The notes under the pieces were generated by a model. It saw nothing but the letters and a program-made list of their open reading frames with translations, was not told the DNA's origin and ran no database searches. DNA of 64,000 nucleotides, taken from positions 38,464,287 to 38,528,286 of the forward strand of contig NC_092326.1 in the NCBI RefSeq assembly GCF_036785885.1, read 5' to 3'. A program made the translations under genes and the position numbers. Below, one piece after another: positions 25,211 to 35,750 of this stretch (the stretch's first letter is position 1; each line of letters opens with the position of its first letter). This DNA is from Coffea arabica (Eukaryota > Streptophyta > Magnoliopsida > Gentianales > Rubiaceae).

Positions 25211-26158
25211 GTTCCGAGGATGGGGCCTGGGGGATTCCGTGCTGGAAGGATGAAAGATGATGACCAGGTTCAGAAATGTGGAAAGAGTGCGGATTCTTAT
25301 CCTTCACCGATTCTATGCAAAAGTTCTGCAAGATTCTATTGAATCCATTCCCCTTCTTTTTTGGCATTTTTTTAATTAATCGTTTATATACAGGCAGTAT
25401 ATATTTTTATTATTTAATATATCAAACATAATTCGAATTTAAATTTAAAAATAAAATTTTTTATATGTATTGTTCATCTAATCGTAATAATGTATACACC
25501 GTTGATGTACATATTAATCTATATAAGATTTATTTTTTTCCCTTTTTCTTGAAAAGAGATTCTACTCTTTTTATCTTTCTGGATAGACATGGAATGTCAC
25601 TTTTAGGATCCTAAAGTTTTAGTAATGGATGTTGGATAATATAAATAATCCTATCTTAGGTTGTCTTCACAATACTGCCAAGTACAGAAAATGTTAAAAA
25701 AACGTTCACAATTCATCTGTCAAACCATCCGTGCCACAGTATGATGCACTAAGATGTGTTCATGTCTATCTTAGATTGGTGATGCAAAAAATCTTATGCT
25801 TCATAGTCCATGAGAAATTTGAGAAGTAAAGGAATTGATTTATGCCAATTAAACTTTCCTGCATAATTATCTTTGGATTCGGTTAGGTTTAAGTTCAATT
25901 ACATGTCATTGAGACGACCGTGAAAAGAAATGCAAGAGTGTTCATGTTGTATCCAATGGAAAGACATTATTATTTCTTTTGAAGTAAAAATGCAATCAAG
26001 AAATGATTAATTTGTCCCTTATAAATGAATAAGAAATTACTAAATATAACAGGGATGAGGTTTGGACGGAAGAGTATTTGGGATAATTTTTTTGAAAAGA
26101 TATGTAACACTATTTTGATGTAATGTATCTCGAATCAAATAAAAGGTGATTAAAAAAT
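25211..26158. other. AT-rich intergenic stretch
   Basis: About 0.9 kb without a recognised gene or repeat, between two transposon patches. Confidence 0.4.
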
Positions 26159-27274
26159 GGGTTTAAAATCCAAGCAAATAAAATTCAGATTGATCACAAG
26201 GAGTCCCCCTAAGGTTTAGTATATTTTGCAGTTTATTTCCTAATGTTTTATTTTTTTCATTTTATCCCCTTGACTAGCAAAGCAAACATTTTGGGATCCG
26301 GGGCTGGAACGATAGCAACCGTTCCGAAAGACGTAACATCATTTGCACACGGTGTAACATTATTTATACAAGGTGTAATAATAGAACAACAGCGAGTAAC
26401 ACTAGAACAATATTTTTGTGGGTCCCACATGGCGTGAAAATCAAATTACAAGGAATGATCTGAGCCGCACAAAATTTTTTGGCCTAATCATGACCGTGAA
26501 CCTTCCGGAACGGTTTATCTCTGACAACCGTTCCAGCCCCTCCTCCAACATTTTGTGACGGTGCTGATCATTGACATCAAAAGGACAATGCTGATAGTTG
26601 ACATCAAAAGTACAATACTATCCCTAAAAAATAATGAATAGATATAAATGCCCATAGATTTGGGTCGGATATAGCATATATTTTTCTTCCTCTGCGAACA
26701 ATTTCGAGTCTATCCATTCAAAGTAATTGTATGCATGATGATTCTAAATAAAAATTTTATGTATTTCAAATTAGTTTTCCAAAAAGTACAAAAAATAATT
26801 AGCCTATCATAAAAATCAAACCTTATAATTTGAATATTCATGAAATGTCCTTTCGAAAAATTTTCAACGTCCAAGATCTTCTCAAGGCTATTTTAACACA
26901 TTCACAGGTTTCTTGAATTGGATTTTTTTCATATGGTGTGCTAAGCAACATCTAACGAGAGAGCAAGGGAATGCAGTTTAAGAAACTTGGCATTTTAGTT
27001 GCAAATATTGCAAAAGAGTGAGAGCAAATTTTTTGACGTGATAAATGCCCAAAACATACTTGATAACTTCTGGGGGTTCATTTCTTTATGAAACATGAAA
27101 AGTGCCATTTTCATCAAAAAATTTAATGATTAAAATGAGGGATATTTTTGCCAATTACAATGTTTTGACGGCCAATTTGCTGAGGTAAATTGACGAAGAG
27201 GATAAAGTGAGAAAAGTAAAGGGGTAAACTTCTAAACACACCAAACTTTAGGGGGACTTATTGTGATTTAACCC
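26159..27274. mobile_element. Probable Mutator-like element with imperfect inverted ends, 1116 bp
   Basis: The left part has GATTGATCACAAGGAGTCCCC then CTAAGGTTTAGTATATTTTG. The right part, on the other strand, starts GGGTTAAATCACAATAAGTC then CCCCTAAAGTTTGGTGTGTT, and both arms go on to similar TTTATCCCC-type DNA. The flanks look like decayed duplicates (TTAAAAAATG and ATAAAAGCATG). A second element (26294-26546) sits inside. An internal tandem pair of about 28 bases starts near 26563. The right end lies about 90 bases before the PPR start codon. Confidence 0.55.
26294..26546. mobile_element. MITE of Mutator type, 253 bp, inserted in the 26159-27274 element
   Basis: A perfect 9-base duplication AACATTTTG lies on both sides (26285-26293 and 26547-26555). 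The ends are GGATCCGGGGCTGGAACG and, inverted, GGAGGAGGGGCTGGAACG (15 of 18 match). A further inverted block AACCGTTCCG follows near each end. Non-coding. Confidence 0.82.
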
Positions 27275-27364
27275 ATAAAAGCATGCAAGTATAATAAACC
27301 ATCCAAAACAAACGACTACAAGGGAGGGAAGCCGCATCAACAGTGATAACTACCTTATCCGCCA

Positions 27365-30082
27365 ATGTCATTCCCCTGTACATCCACACAAGCTCTTTCT
27401 CAGCCTCCCTACCCCGTTTCTTCTCTACAAACTCAAATCCCGAAGCCACCATCTCAGATAAAAACTTACCCTCAACCACCGCTCTCCACCACCACCACTA
27501 AAACTCTTTTTCCTCCGACCATCACTGGAAACCCACCAAAACCCACTTCACACGCACGTTCCTTAACCTCATGGAGCAAAGAATTTCGATCCCTGACCCA
27601 AGCCAAACGCTTCGAAGAGGCCGTTTCCACCTACATTCAGATGACCACTGTAGGCATTACGCCGGACAACTTTATCTTTCCAGCGGTTTTGAAGGCCGCC
27701 ACGGGTCTTCACGACTTGAATTTTGGAAAGCAGGTACATGGTTCTGTTGTTAAGCTTGGGTATGATTATTCGTCAGTTACCGTGGCCAATACCCTGCTTC
27801 ATTTGTACGGGAGTTGTGGAGATGTGTCGGAAGTGTTCAAGGTATTTGATGGAATGCCTGAAAGAGATCAAGTGTCTTGGAATACGATGATTAATGCTTT
27901 GTGTAAATTTGAGGAGTGGGAAATGGCATTAGAAGCGTTAAGATTGATGGGTAATGAGGGAACTGAGCCTAGCTCCTTTACTTTGGTGAGTGCCGCACTG
28001 GCGTGTAGTAATTTGGGTGGTAGTGATGGGTTGAAGCTTGGGAAGCAAGTTCATGGGTATAGTTTGAGAGTGGATGATTGCAAGACTTTTACCAAGAATG
28101 CTTTGATGACTATGTACGCAAAACTAGGAAGTGTTGGTGATTCTAGGGCAGTATTTGAGGTTTATGCTAATCGTGATGTGGTTGCATGGAATACCATTAT
28201 AAGTGCATGTCAACAGAATGGTCAATTTTATGAGGCATTGGAGCACTTCAGAATGATGATAATTGAGGGGTTCATGCCTGATGGCATGACACTTTCGAGT
28301 ATTCTTCCTGCATGTTCTAATTTAGAGCTACTTGACATTGGGAAGGAAATTCATGCATTTGTTCTGAGGAATGAAGATTTGGTAGAGAACTCTTTCGTGG
28401 CAAGTGCATTGGTTGACATGTATTGCAATTGTAAACAGGTGGAAAGTGGGAGGAGAGTGTTTGATGGTACTCCAGAGAGGAGGCTTGGGCTTTGGAATGC
28501 CATGCTTGCTGGTTATGCACGGAATGGATTTTATGAGAATGCCTTGATGCTTTTTATGGATATGATGGAGATTCCAGGGCTTCTGCCAAACCCAACCACA
28601 ATTGCAAGTGTCTTGCCATCTTGCGTGCACTGTGAAGCATTTTCCAATAAAGAAGTCATTCATGGATATATAATAAAACTAGGTTTTGCAAGAGATCGGT
28701 ATGTGCAAAATGCATTGATGGACTTGTACTCTAGGATTGGCAAGATAACTGTTTCAGAATATATCTTTTCAATCATGGACAGTAGAGATATTGTTTCTTG
28801 GAACACTATGATTACGGGCTGTGTAGTGTGTGGATACCATGAAAATGCACTTCGTCTAATGCATCAAATGCAAGAAGCAGAAATAAGCATGGAATGGAAG
28901 GATAACTATGAGGGCAATCTTGGAACTCCTATTAAACCAAATTCAATAACACTAATGACTGTCCTTCCTGGTTGTGCTGCCTTATCAACACTATCAAAGG
29001 GTAAAGAGATTCATGCCAATTCTATTAGAAATGCCCTTGCCTCAGATGTTGCTGTTGGTAGTGCCTTGGTTGATATGTATGCCAAATGTGGATGTCTAGA
29101 TTTAGCAAGAAGGTTTTTTGATGGCATGCCTACCAGAAATTTGATCTCGTGGAATGTCATCATAATGGCTTACGGGATGCATGGGAAAGGAAACGAAGCC
29201 TTGGCACTTTTCAATGCTATGGTAGCGGATGGATCCAGAAATGGAGAACTGAGACCTAATGAAGTGACCTTTATTGCAATTTTTGCAGCATGCAGTCATT
29301 CTGGGTTGGTAGATGAAGGCTGGCAACTGTTTCATAAAATGAAAGAAGATCATGGGATTGAACCTACAGCGGACCACTATGCATGTGTTATTGACTTGCT
29401 TGGTCGAGCTGGTCAGCTTGAGGAAGCACTTCAACTCATCAATTCCATGCCCATAGACTATGACAAGGTAGGGGCTTGGAGCAGTATGCTTGGTGCTTGC
29501 CGGGTCCACCGAAATGTAGAACTTGCCGAAATTTCAGCAAACAATCTCATTCAGTTGGAGCCAGATGTTGCTAGCCACTATGTTTTACTATCTAACATTT
29601 ACTCATCTGCTGGACTTTGGGAAAAAGCTAATAATGTCCGCAAGAACATGAAGGAAAAGGGAGTGAGAAAAGAACCTGGGAGCAGTTGGATTGAGTTTGG
29701 TGGTGAGGTTCATAAGTTCTTGGCTGGAGACCTATCACACCCACAAAGTGAGCAGCTTTACAGCTTTATTGATGAACTGTCAGATAAGATGAAAGAGGAG
29801 GGTTATGAGCCTGATACTTCCTGTGTACTTCACAATGTTGATGAAGAGCAGAAAGAGAATTTGCTGTGTGGACATAGTGAGAGATTAGCAATGGCCTTTG
29901 GTCTCCTAAATACCCCTCCTGGGACTACTATTCGAGTAGCCAAGAATCTTAGAGTTTGCAATGATTGTCATGCTGCTTGCAAATTCATTTCAAAGATTGT
30001 ACAGAGGGAGATCATTGTGAGAGATGTTCGCAGGTTCCATCATTTCAAGGATGGTACTTGCTCTTGTGGGGATTACTGGTGA
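27365..30082 (+). CDS. OTP84: DYW-type pentatricopeptide repeat protein, OTP84-like (plastid RNA editing)
   Basis: One intronless frame of 905 residues. The first 60 or so residues are rich in S, T, P and Q with few acidic residues, like an organelle transit peptide. A long PLS-type PPR array follows from about residue 66, with repeated units such as VSWNTMINALCKFEEWEMAL and SALVDMYAKCGCLDLARRFF. E and E+ motifs lead to a complete DYW domain with HSE at 837-839 and CNDCH at 865-869, the zinc-binding cytidine deaminase residues, and the ending CSCGDYW. Such proteins bind organelle transcripts by sequence and convert C to U. The whole protein closely resembles Arabidopsis OTP84 (At3g57430), as I recall it, which edits plastid ndhB, ndhF and psbZ. 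Orthology is inferred. A Mutator-like element ends about 90 bases upstream of the start. Confidence 0.92.
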   Translation: MSFPCTSTQALSQPPYPVSSLQTQIPKPPSQIKTYPQPPLSTTTTKTLFPPTITGNPPKPTSHARSLTSWSKEFRSLTQAKRFEEAVSTYIQMTTVGITPDNFIFPAVLKAATGLHDLNFGKQVHGSVVKLGYDYSSVTVANTLLHLYGSCGDVSEVFKVFDGMPERDQVSWNTMINALCKFEEWEMALEALRLMGNEGTEPSSFTLVSAALACSNLGGSDGLKLGKQVHGYSLRVDDCKTFTKNALMTMYAKLGSVGDSRAVFEVYANRDVVAWNTIISACQQNGQFYEALEHFRMMIIEGFMPDGMTLSSILPACSNLELLDIGKEIHAFVLRNEDLVENSFVASALVDMYCNCKQVESGRRVFDGTPERRLGLWNAMLAGYARNGFYENALMLFMDMMEIPGLLPNPTTIASVLPSCVHCEAFSNKEVIHGYIIKLGFARDRYVQNALMDLYSRIGKITVSEYIFSIMDSRDIVSWNTMITGCVVCGYHENALRLMHQMQEAEISMEWKDNYEGNLGTPIKPNSITLMTVLPGCAALSTLSKGKEIHANSIRNALASDVAVGSALVDMYAKCGCLDLARRFFDGMPTRNLISWNVIIMAYGMHGKGNEALALFNAMVADGSRNGELRPNEVTFIAIFAACSHSGLVDEGWQLFHKMKEDHGIEPTADHYACVIDLLGRAGQLEEALQLINSMPIDYDKVGAWSSMLGACRVHRNVELAEISANNLIQLEPDVASHYVLLSNIYSSAGLWEKANNVRKNMKEKGVRKEPGSSWIEFGGEVHKFLAGDLSHPQSEQLYSFIDELSDKMKEEGYEPDTSCVLHNVDEEQKENLLCGHSERLAMAFGLLNTPPGTTIRVAKNLRVCNDCHAACKFISKIVQREIIVRDVRRFHHFKDGTCSCGDYW

Positions 30083-31124
30083 TATTTTGTCCCTAATGGA
30101 AACAGACACGTTTGAGCTAAGTACAGATAGAAACACCAACCAAATGTACATTTTGTGTCATTTGTTATTTAGTGTTTGATTGCTCTGTTGACAATTTGAG
30201 GATCAGCAGAGCGGAGATGAGATATGAAGAAATGTTATACGATCAAAAGCTTGTAAGTTCTTAATAGTGTATTCCAGCTGTGTCCTCCTGTCAGATTCAT
30301 ATGACCACATTCTACTTAACCCTGGATATATTGAGTAGTTTGCTTAACTTCCTCACTTTCTTAATACAGTAGTTGATTAAATTCTCATCTTTAATACCAA
30401 CTTTTCATAAAGTCTTTAGGCAGTAAATTGTCACTGGAACATTAATACCAAGTTTCTCCACAAACCAAGCAGATTAGAACTGCAAAACTTGATTAACTAA
30501 CAAATTAAACAACAATGCTTATTTCATCGACTAAGTCTGTCTAATGATGGATGATGTTGCTGCTAAAAGGGGAGAGTGAGGATTGGTCCAAGTCCAGAGC
30601 CAGATGACACACTTTTGTTGCATGAGTGCATGGAAAATAGGAGGTAAATATGACTTAGCAAAACTGATAGTTCAAAGGACAACCATTTTTGTGGAGCATA
30701 TAGAGGGTTATGGAGTAGGAAGAAAATGTTCTCAGAAATACCTTGGGAGTCATCTGCGTGAGGGTGGCTAGATTCCATCTGAAAACTCGTTTTCATTTAA
30801 TGTTTTGTTGTTAAGACTCTCAACACAAAATTTAAGTGTAGAGAAAATGTAACGTCACTACACGATATTTCACAATACACCTTCTCAGGGGAGGAGAGGT
30901 GCACTGGTAAGCGGATACTCTGTGGTAGTAGGTGCAACTGCAGAGGTCTTTTAACGGCCGAGATCAGCCCAGCAGACCTAAAGCTGATCTCAGCCATTGA
31001 CTTGAATTTCAACTCAAATCACGGTCGGCTTCTGCCCGAGCTAGATTGGGCCGATTTCAGCCATTAAAAAACAAAAAACCCAAAACAAAAAAAAAAAAAA
31101 GGAAAAAGGCATTAAAATTAGATA
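30083..31124. other. Intergenic region downstream of the PPR gene
   Basis: About 1 kb with the PPR 3' flank. Short frames at 30563-31012 on both strands show no conserved motifs. No gene was recognised. Confidence 0.45.
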
Positions 31125-31325
31125 AATTTTTTTTTTTTTCACAACGATAGAATTCCTATAACCTAATCTAGCATAATCTACGGGGCAAGGGGAGGGGGAT
31201 TCAATCTGAATATAGACTCGATTGAAGGAAACCAATTAAAACCGCCACATATTGTGGCAAATTTTGGTGGAAGGTCAAGGGTTCTCCCGCATGGTGGTGA
31301 CTACCAGGCCAGAGGCCTAGCAGCG
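31125..31325 (-). mobile_element. SINE-like retroposon, about 200 bp
   Basis: A 13-base direct duplication TTAAAATTAGATA flanks it (31112-31124 and 31326-31338). Read on the minus strand it begins GCTGCTAGGCCTCTGGCCTG, where TGGCCTGGTAG resembles a Pol III A box. GGGAGAACCCTTGACC follows where a decayed B box would be, and it ends in an A-rich tail beside the left duplication. Length, tail and duplication fit a plant SINE. The family was not identified and the promoter boxes are weak. Confidence 0.6.
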
Positions 31326-31635
31326 TTAAAATTAGATACAAGTTAGTCTGTACTACAGAACAGAGACCCAGCAATGCTGCCATACGAGCATCATAGTTTA
31401 CTACAGGAGGACGAGGAAAGAAAAATGAAGAGAATGGAACTATAGACCAAAAAAGATAATTCTACAATATCCTGAAGATCGTACCCATTGTCATTGAAGT
31501 CAGCCCAAAAAAACTTGTGGCAATATCAACATAGTAGCTCAGAATATGACTGGACAACCATCAATAGGTACCCATTTTTCCAATGCAATTAGTCTAAATT
31601 TTCCTTGGAACACATTCAACTCCAAGACAAAGTCA

Positions 31636-33987
31636 CTATTTCCCAGGGGTGCTGACTTTGTTGCGCTTTGCAGCTTTCTTTCCTTGACCCTTCTTCGGTG
31701 GTCCTTTTCCACGACGTTTTAACATCTCAAGCTTCTCCAGGCGCCTGCCAAATATACAAACATAACCATGCCATTAGACCAGTATCAACCCATTAACTAC
31801 ATAGCTCAAACAGGAGGTATGGCATACTTCACCACTACATCCAGGATAAGTGAAAGGAGGCAATGGTTAAGTAAGATTCCAAACAAGATTAATGAAAGGA
31901 GACAAAGCTCCAAAGAAGCAAGTATCTGTAGTAAGTACAGCTTCCAACAAGAAGGTCCAAAGAAGCAAGAAGATGTAGTAAGTAAATATAGGTTTGGTGA
32001 AGACATCAATGCCCAATTGTCTCCATTGTGTGTGTCAGCATTACAAGGAAGAGGGATGGTAAACAACTGATGCTGATGCACAGGACAAATTTAAATGGAA
32101 AAGATGGGGCGGTTTCATATTTCTCTGGGGTTGGCCATAAGGTAGATTCTTCAACTGTGTCTTAAGAAAGTAAATATGAGGAAAAAGCTAAAGAAGATAA
32201 GATCACGTGATGGATCATGCAGTGAAGATCTATGAACCCAATCCACTGAATCCCATGCACTAGGAGCAAGAACATTCGGTTACATCCCACATGGTATATG
32301 AAACACATAATCTTCGCCATTTAGCTAGATCAACACATAATCCTATTTAAGGTAAAAGGCACAAGAAACATCACATTACTTTCACACAGAATAACTCGTA
32401 TGCTAAAACATCATTATTGCCCAATCATTTATTATAATCATTCAATGTTAGAAGCAGAAGTAACAAGGACTTGGTACTGTAGACTCCACAAACAAAAACG
32501 GCTTTTGAAAAAAAGTTCCAATCCGTACGGAGCCAAAATGTAGCCGAGTTCAATCATTCATTACAGTCATTCATTATTGCTCGACTCCAGATTAGTCAGG
32601 GCCCAATGCGGTCACTGGACACTGGTTTACACAAAAAAGAAAAGAAAAGTACATCTCCTCATTCAAACTTTGTTAACTCATTCTTGTCCTAAGTTTGTAT
32701 TTCTTAGCTTACTCCAAAAAACCACCTGAATCGTTTATCAAAAACAGGAATTCATCTATACCATCATTAAAAGTTTGGAAGTTTTCACTGTATTCATTGA
32801 GCATGTTTATGAAAACCTGCTTTGCTGTATGTTGAGAGATGCCTCCTCAAAACAATTGTTCGAATATGAGAGGACTACAAAAACATATCAACAGAATCAA
32901 TTGTATGAAATTCTATCATAGTAGTGCTCACGTAATATGCACAAACAATTTCAAAAGTACATCTTTGCCTCATCAACATGCTCGATTGTTATCTTATCTT
33001 TCCATAGAGAACCTCTCCACATTATCGTGGGACAATGTTTCAACATAACCTCATTATTCAGATTTACGAGTCATTTTCATTTCATTTTTCAGCGATATCA
33101 TGACTTACAGACACTTCTCAAACCTTAAAAAACTCCAGCAAATCTAGATACAACTCTTAGCAGCATTCTTGAAGGAAAGGTATAGAACAGAAGACAAATT
33201 TGTTTGATCAGCAAGACAGATATTAAACCTTTCTCATTATATCAACACAGTAAAGGTAAATTTAGAAACCATTCAAATTCAGAGTCTTCCCTCATTAAGA
33301 AGGGAAAATTGAGATTTCAGCAGGACAAGGAAGCATACAAATATATGAAGTTAAAGCAATTATCTGGAATATATTCATCTCATCTCACAACCTTCCCCTA
33401 GCAGGATATGAACCATTTTTACTTCTTGCTGGCAAGAACCACCATAACATATCCCAGATTTGGGACCATGCAACAATCAAATCTTTCTCATGTCACGCAT
33501 ACAATTTCAAAATTTGCTCTCTTGTCATGCAAAATTTGTTCGCATAGAAAAAAAAAAAGACAAAAATTCTCAAAAAATTTCATTCCCATTGTGCAAACCA
33601 AACTTTTTGAACAGGAAAAAAAACCAGGAAAGACACAAACACAAGGAAGAACGTAAGAATCAAGCATACAATCAAACAGTCAATAAGCAAACACACATCT
33701 GTAAGCATAACATGGCCATAGAAAAACTCTTTGACAACAAGACAAGAGGGTCAGACAAAGAGAGCTTACTCTTGCTCCTGTCGGGCCATGACAAGAGGGT
33801 CGTCGTGCCTGATGTCGTGAGGGTACCATTGCGAAACCTTCTCACCAATTAGCTTCTTGCGCAAAATCTTGTGAGCCGATCTCTGCCCGGTTGGGTTAAG
33901 TATATGCCCAAATATTCTAGCTCTTGCCTCAGTCACACCTTTGATGGCTGCTTCAGCCAGTACGCTCTTCAAGCTCCCGAAGCTCAT
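31636..33987 (-). CDS. MRPS33: Mitochondrial small-subunit ribosomal protein mS33 (MRPS33)
   Basis: Two coding exons, 33987-33770 and 31744-31636, join to 108 residues. The protein begins MSFGSLKSVLAEAAIKGVTE and continues ARARIFGHILNPTGQRSAHK, then KKLIGEKVSQWYPHDI, and ends in a very basic tail with RRGKGPPKKGQGKKAAKRNK. The ARARIFGHxLNPTGQRS core and basic C-terminus are typical of plant mS33 (yeast Rsm27 relative), a component of the mitoribosomal small subunit head. The 2.0 kb intron is GT-AG. A further intron in the 5' UTR is likely, with donor near 34423 and acceptor just before the start. As I recall, in Arabidopsis an mS33 gene neighbours a MOSC gene; here mS33 and MOSC copy 2 share a strand about 7 kb apart. 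Confidence 0.9.
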
Positions 33988-35750
33988 TTCCTTGTAGCTA
34001 ATACAAGCTGAAATTTAAAGTAAATGGTTATTACTAGGAGTCCATCTTAAGTGGCTAATTCAGCTATGTGCCAATCTTACTCCCTTATATATCCTTCCGT
34101 CCTACCTTTCAGCAAACGCAGATTGAACATTTAGAAATTTCCCCATTATTGGAAGCATTCTCCAGGGGAGCAGCCCACAAATGAAACATTCATGACATAT
34201 ATAAACTCGGATGGGGAAATCATCATTAACTCAACCTAAGTATACACGCTATATAAGAATACACTAAAGTGGAAAGCTAAATTCAGGGAAATGCATATTT
34301 GAGGAAAAAACAAACGGTAAAAAATCTAATAAACCAAACAAGAACTGAAATGTTTTGACCTTGAACTGAACAGTGAGTAATCCAGAGCTAAAAACCGTTA
34401 ATGGGCAGTTGAAAAATTTTACCTTTTCTATGGTTTGGGTTTTCTTGGATAGGAGCTTCAGTCCACTAACTAAAAACCAAGTAAAGAATCAAATGCTTCA
34501 ACTGCTTCCTCAGATAATCTGCAGAAAAGCTTCCATTTTTATCCTATGATTTCCTTCTTCTAGTGAAAATAGAGGGATGGGATATGGTAAAACCGTGACG
34601 ATCGGAGAGACAGCAGCAAGAGAGGATGATGGTGGTGGCGGCCGGAGACTGAGGGCAGGCCAAAGGAGGGCAAGGGTGGTTTACGTATTTTTCCTTCTGC
34701 TGTTCGTCGTTTGTTCTACTTCTATTCTATTTCTTGTGCTTGTTCAGGGTAATTTTCTAAATAAAAATAACTCCTATATTTAAAAAAAAAAAAAAAGAAA
34801 TTGCTATAGCTACCATATTCTGATATTAAAACAATATTTTCTAAAATTGTTACCCATAGTTGAAGAAAAAAGGCACAAACTGTCATTTTAGTCCTCATAT
34901 CTCAAGTCAAGAATTTTGGATTACTGTCTTAGCATGTTAAATTTCAAGAAGAAAAAAAAAGTCTAAAACGGAATATCGTTTTTTTTGAAGATGATAATAA
35001 AAATATAATTTTAAAAATTTTAATTTTCAAATTATAATGACATATCTATTATCATGGATTAAAGATTTTATTGTAAATTCAAAGTTTATTGAGCAAAAAA
35101 TATATAAATAGTAAAAAGACAAATATTCAAAATTATGCGCTCAATTAATTTAAGGAAAAGAAGTTATGAAGTTAAGTTTTAATTTCGAAGTAATTTATCT
35201 TACTAAAAATAATTATACTACACCTTCATAAAATTTTATATATTCTTTAAGATAATTTTAGAGAAATGTTATTTACACTCATATTTTTATTACCCATACT
35301 CTCACTATCATTTTATTATATAATTTTCATTTATTAGAATAATATGATAAAACAAATGACGGGAGTGTGAATAATAAAACATGAAGTGCAAATAATATTT
35401 TCCTAATTTTATTATATTCTTATAATTTCATTTGACTTAATAAAAAGAAAAAAAGAAAAAAAAAACGACGCCGTGGCCCCTCAACCTTTTCTGAAATCTA
35501 AAACCCTTCCAGCACTTCCCTCAAAGGGGGGACACAAAGGCCTAAAACCCTTTCTTCTCTTCTATCCATCTCTCTTCCCAACTGAACAACATTCACACAC
35601 AGTCACACACCGCCACCCCCGCCGGCGGTCACACTCCCACAAAACAGATGTAGCATTATCAATTTCATCTAAATAAAGAATTCAAGAATATAATTGGCTG
35701 TTCTTGGGCATTGCCTTGTATTAACGACCAATAATAAATCGCCTTCTTTT
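33988..35750. other. Divergent promoter region between mS33 and the topoisomerase
   Basis: Holds the mS33 leader, probably split by an intron (about 34005-34423), a GC-richer block at 34590-34680 that fits its promoter or first leader exon, and AT-rich DNA up to the topoisomerase start. A frame at 34577-34783 on the plus strand is antisense to the mS33 leader and has no homology I recognise. Confidence 0.5.
34510..34536 (-). promoter_or_regulatory. Upstream ORF in the probable mS33 leader
   Basis: On the minus strand ATG at 34536-34534 opens an 8-codon frame (MEAFLQII) ending TGA. It lies upstream of the inferred leader intron donor, so it would sit in the 5' UTR if transcription starts upstream of 34536. 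Confidence 0.4.

Noticed and set aside
29102-29509. 135-codon minus-strand frame
   Set aside because: Shadow of the PPR coding sequence on the other strand.
34577-34783. 68-codon frame with a hydrophobic stretch
   Set aside because: Antisense to the mS33 leader; no family match; runs into a poly(A) stretch.
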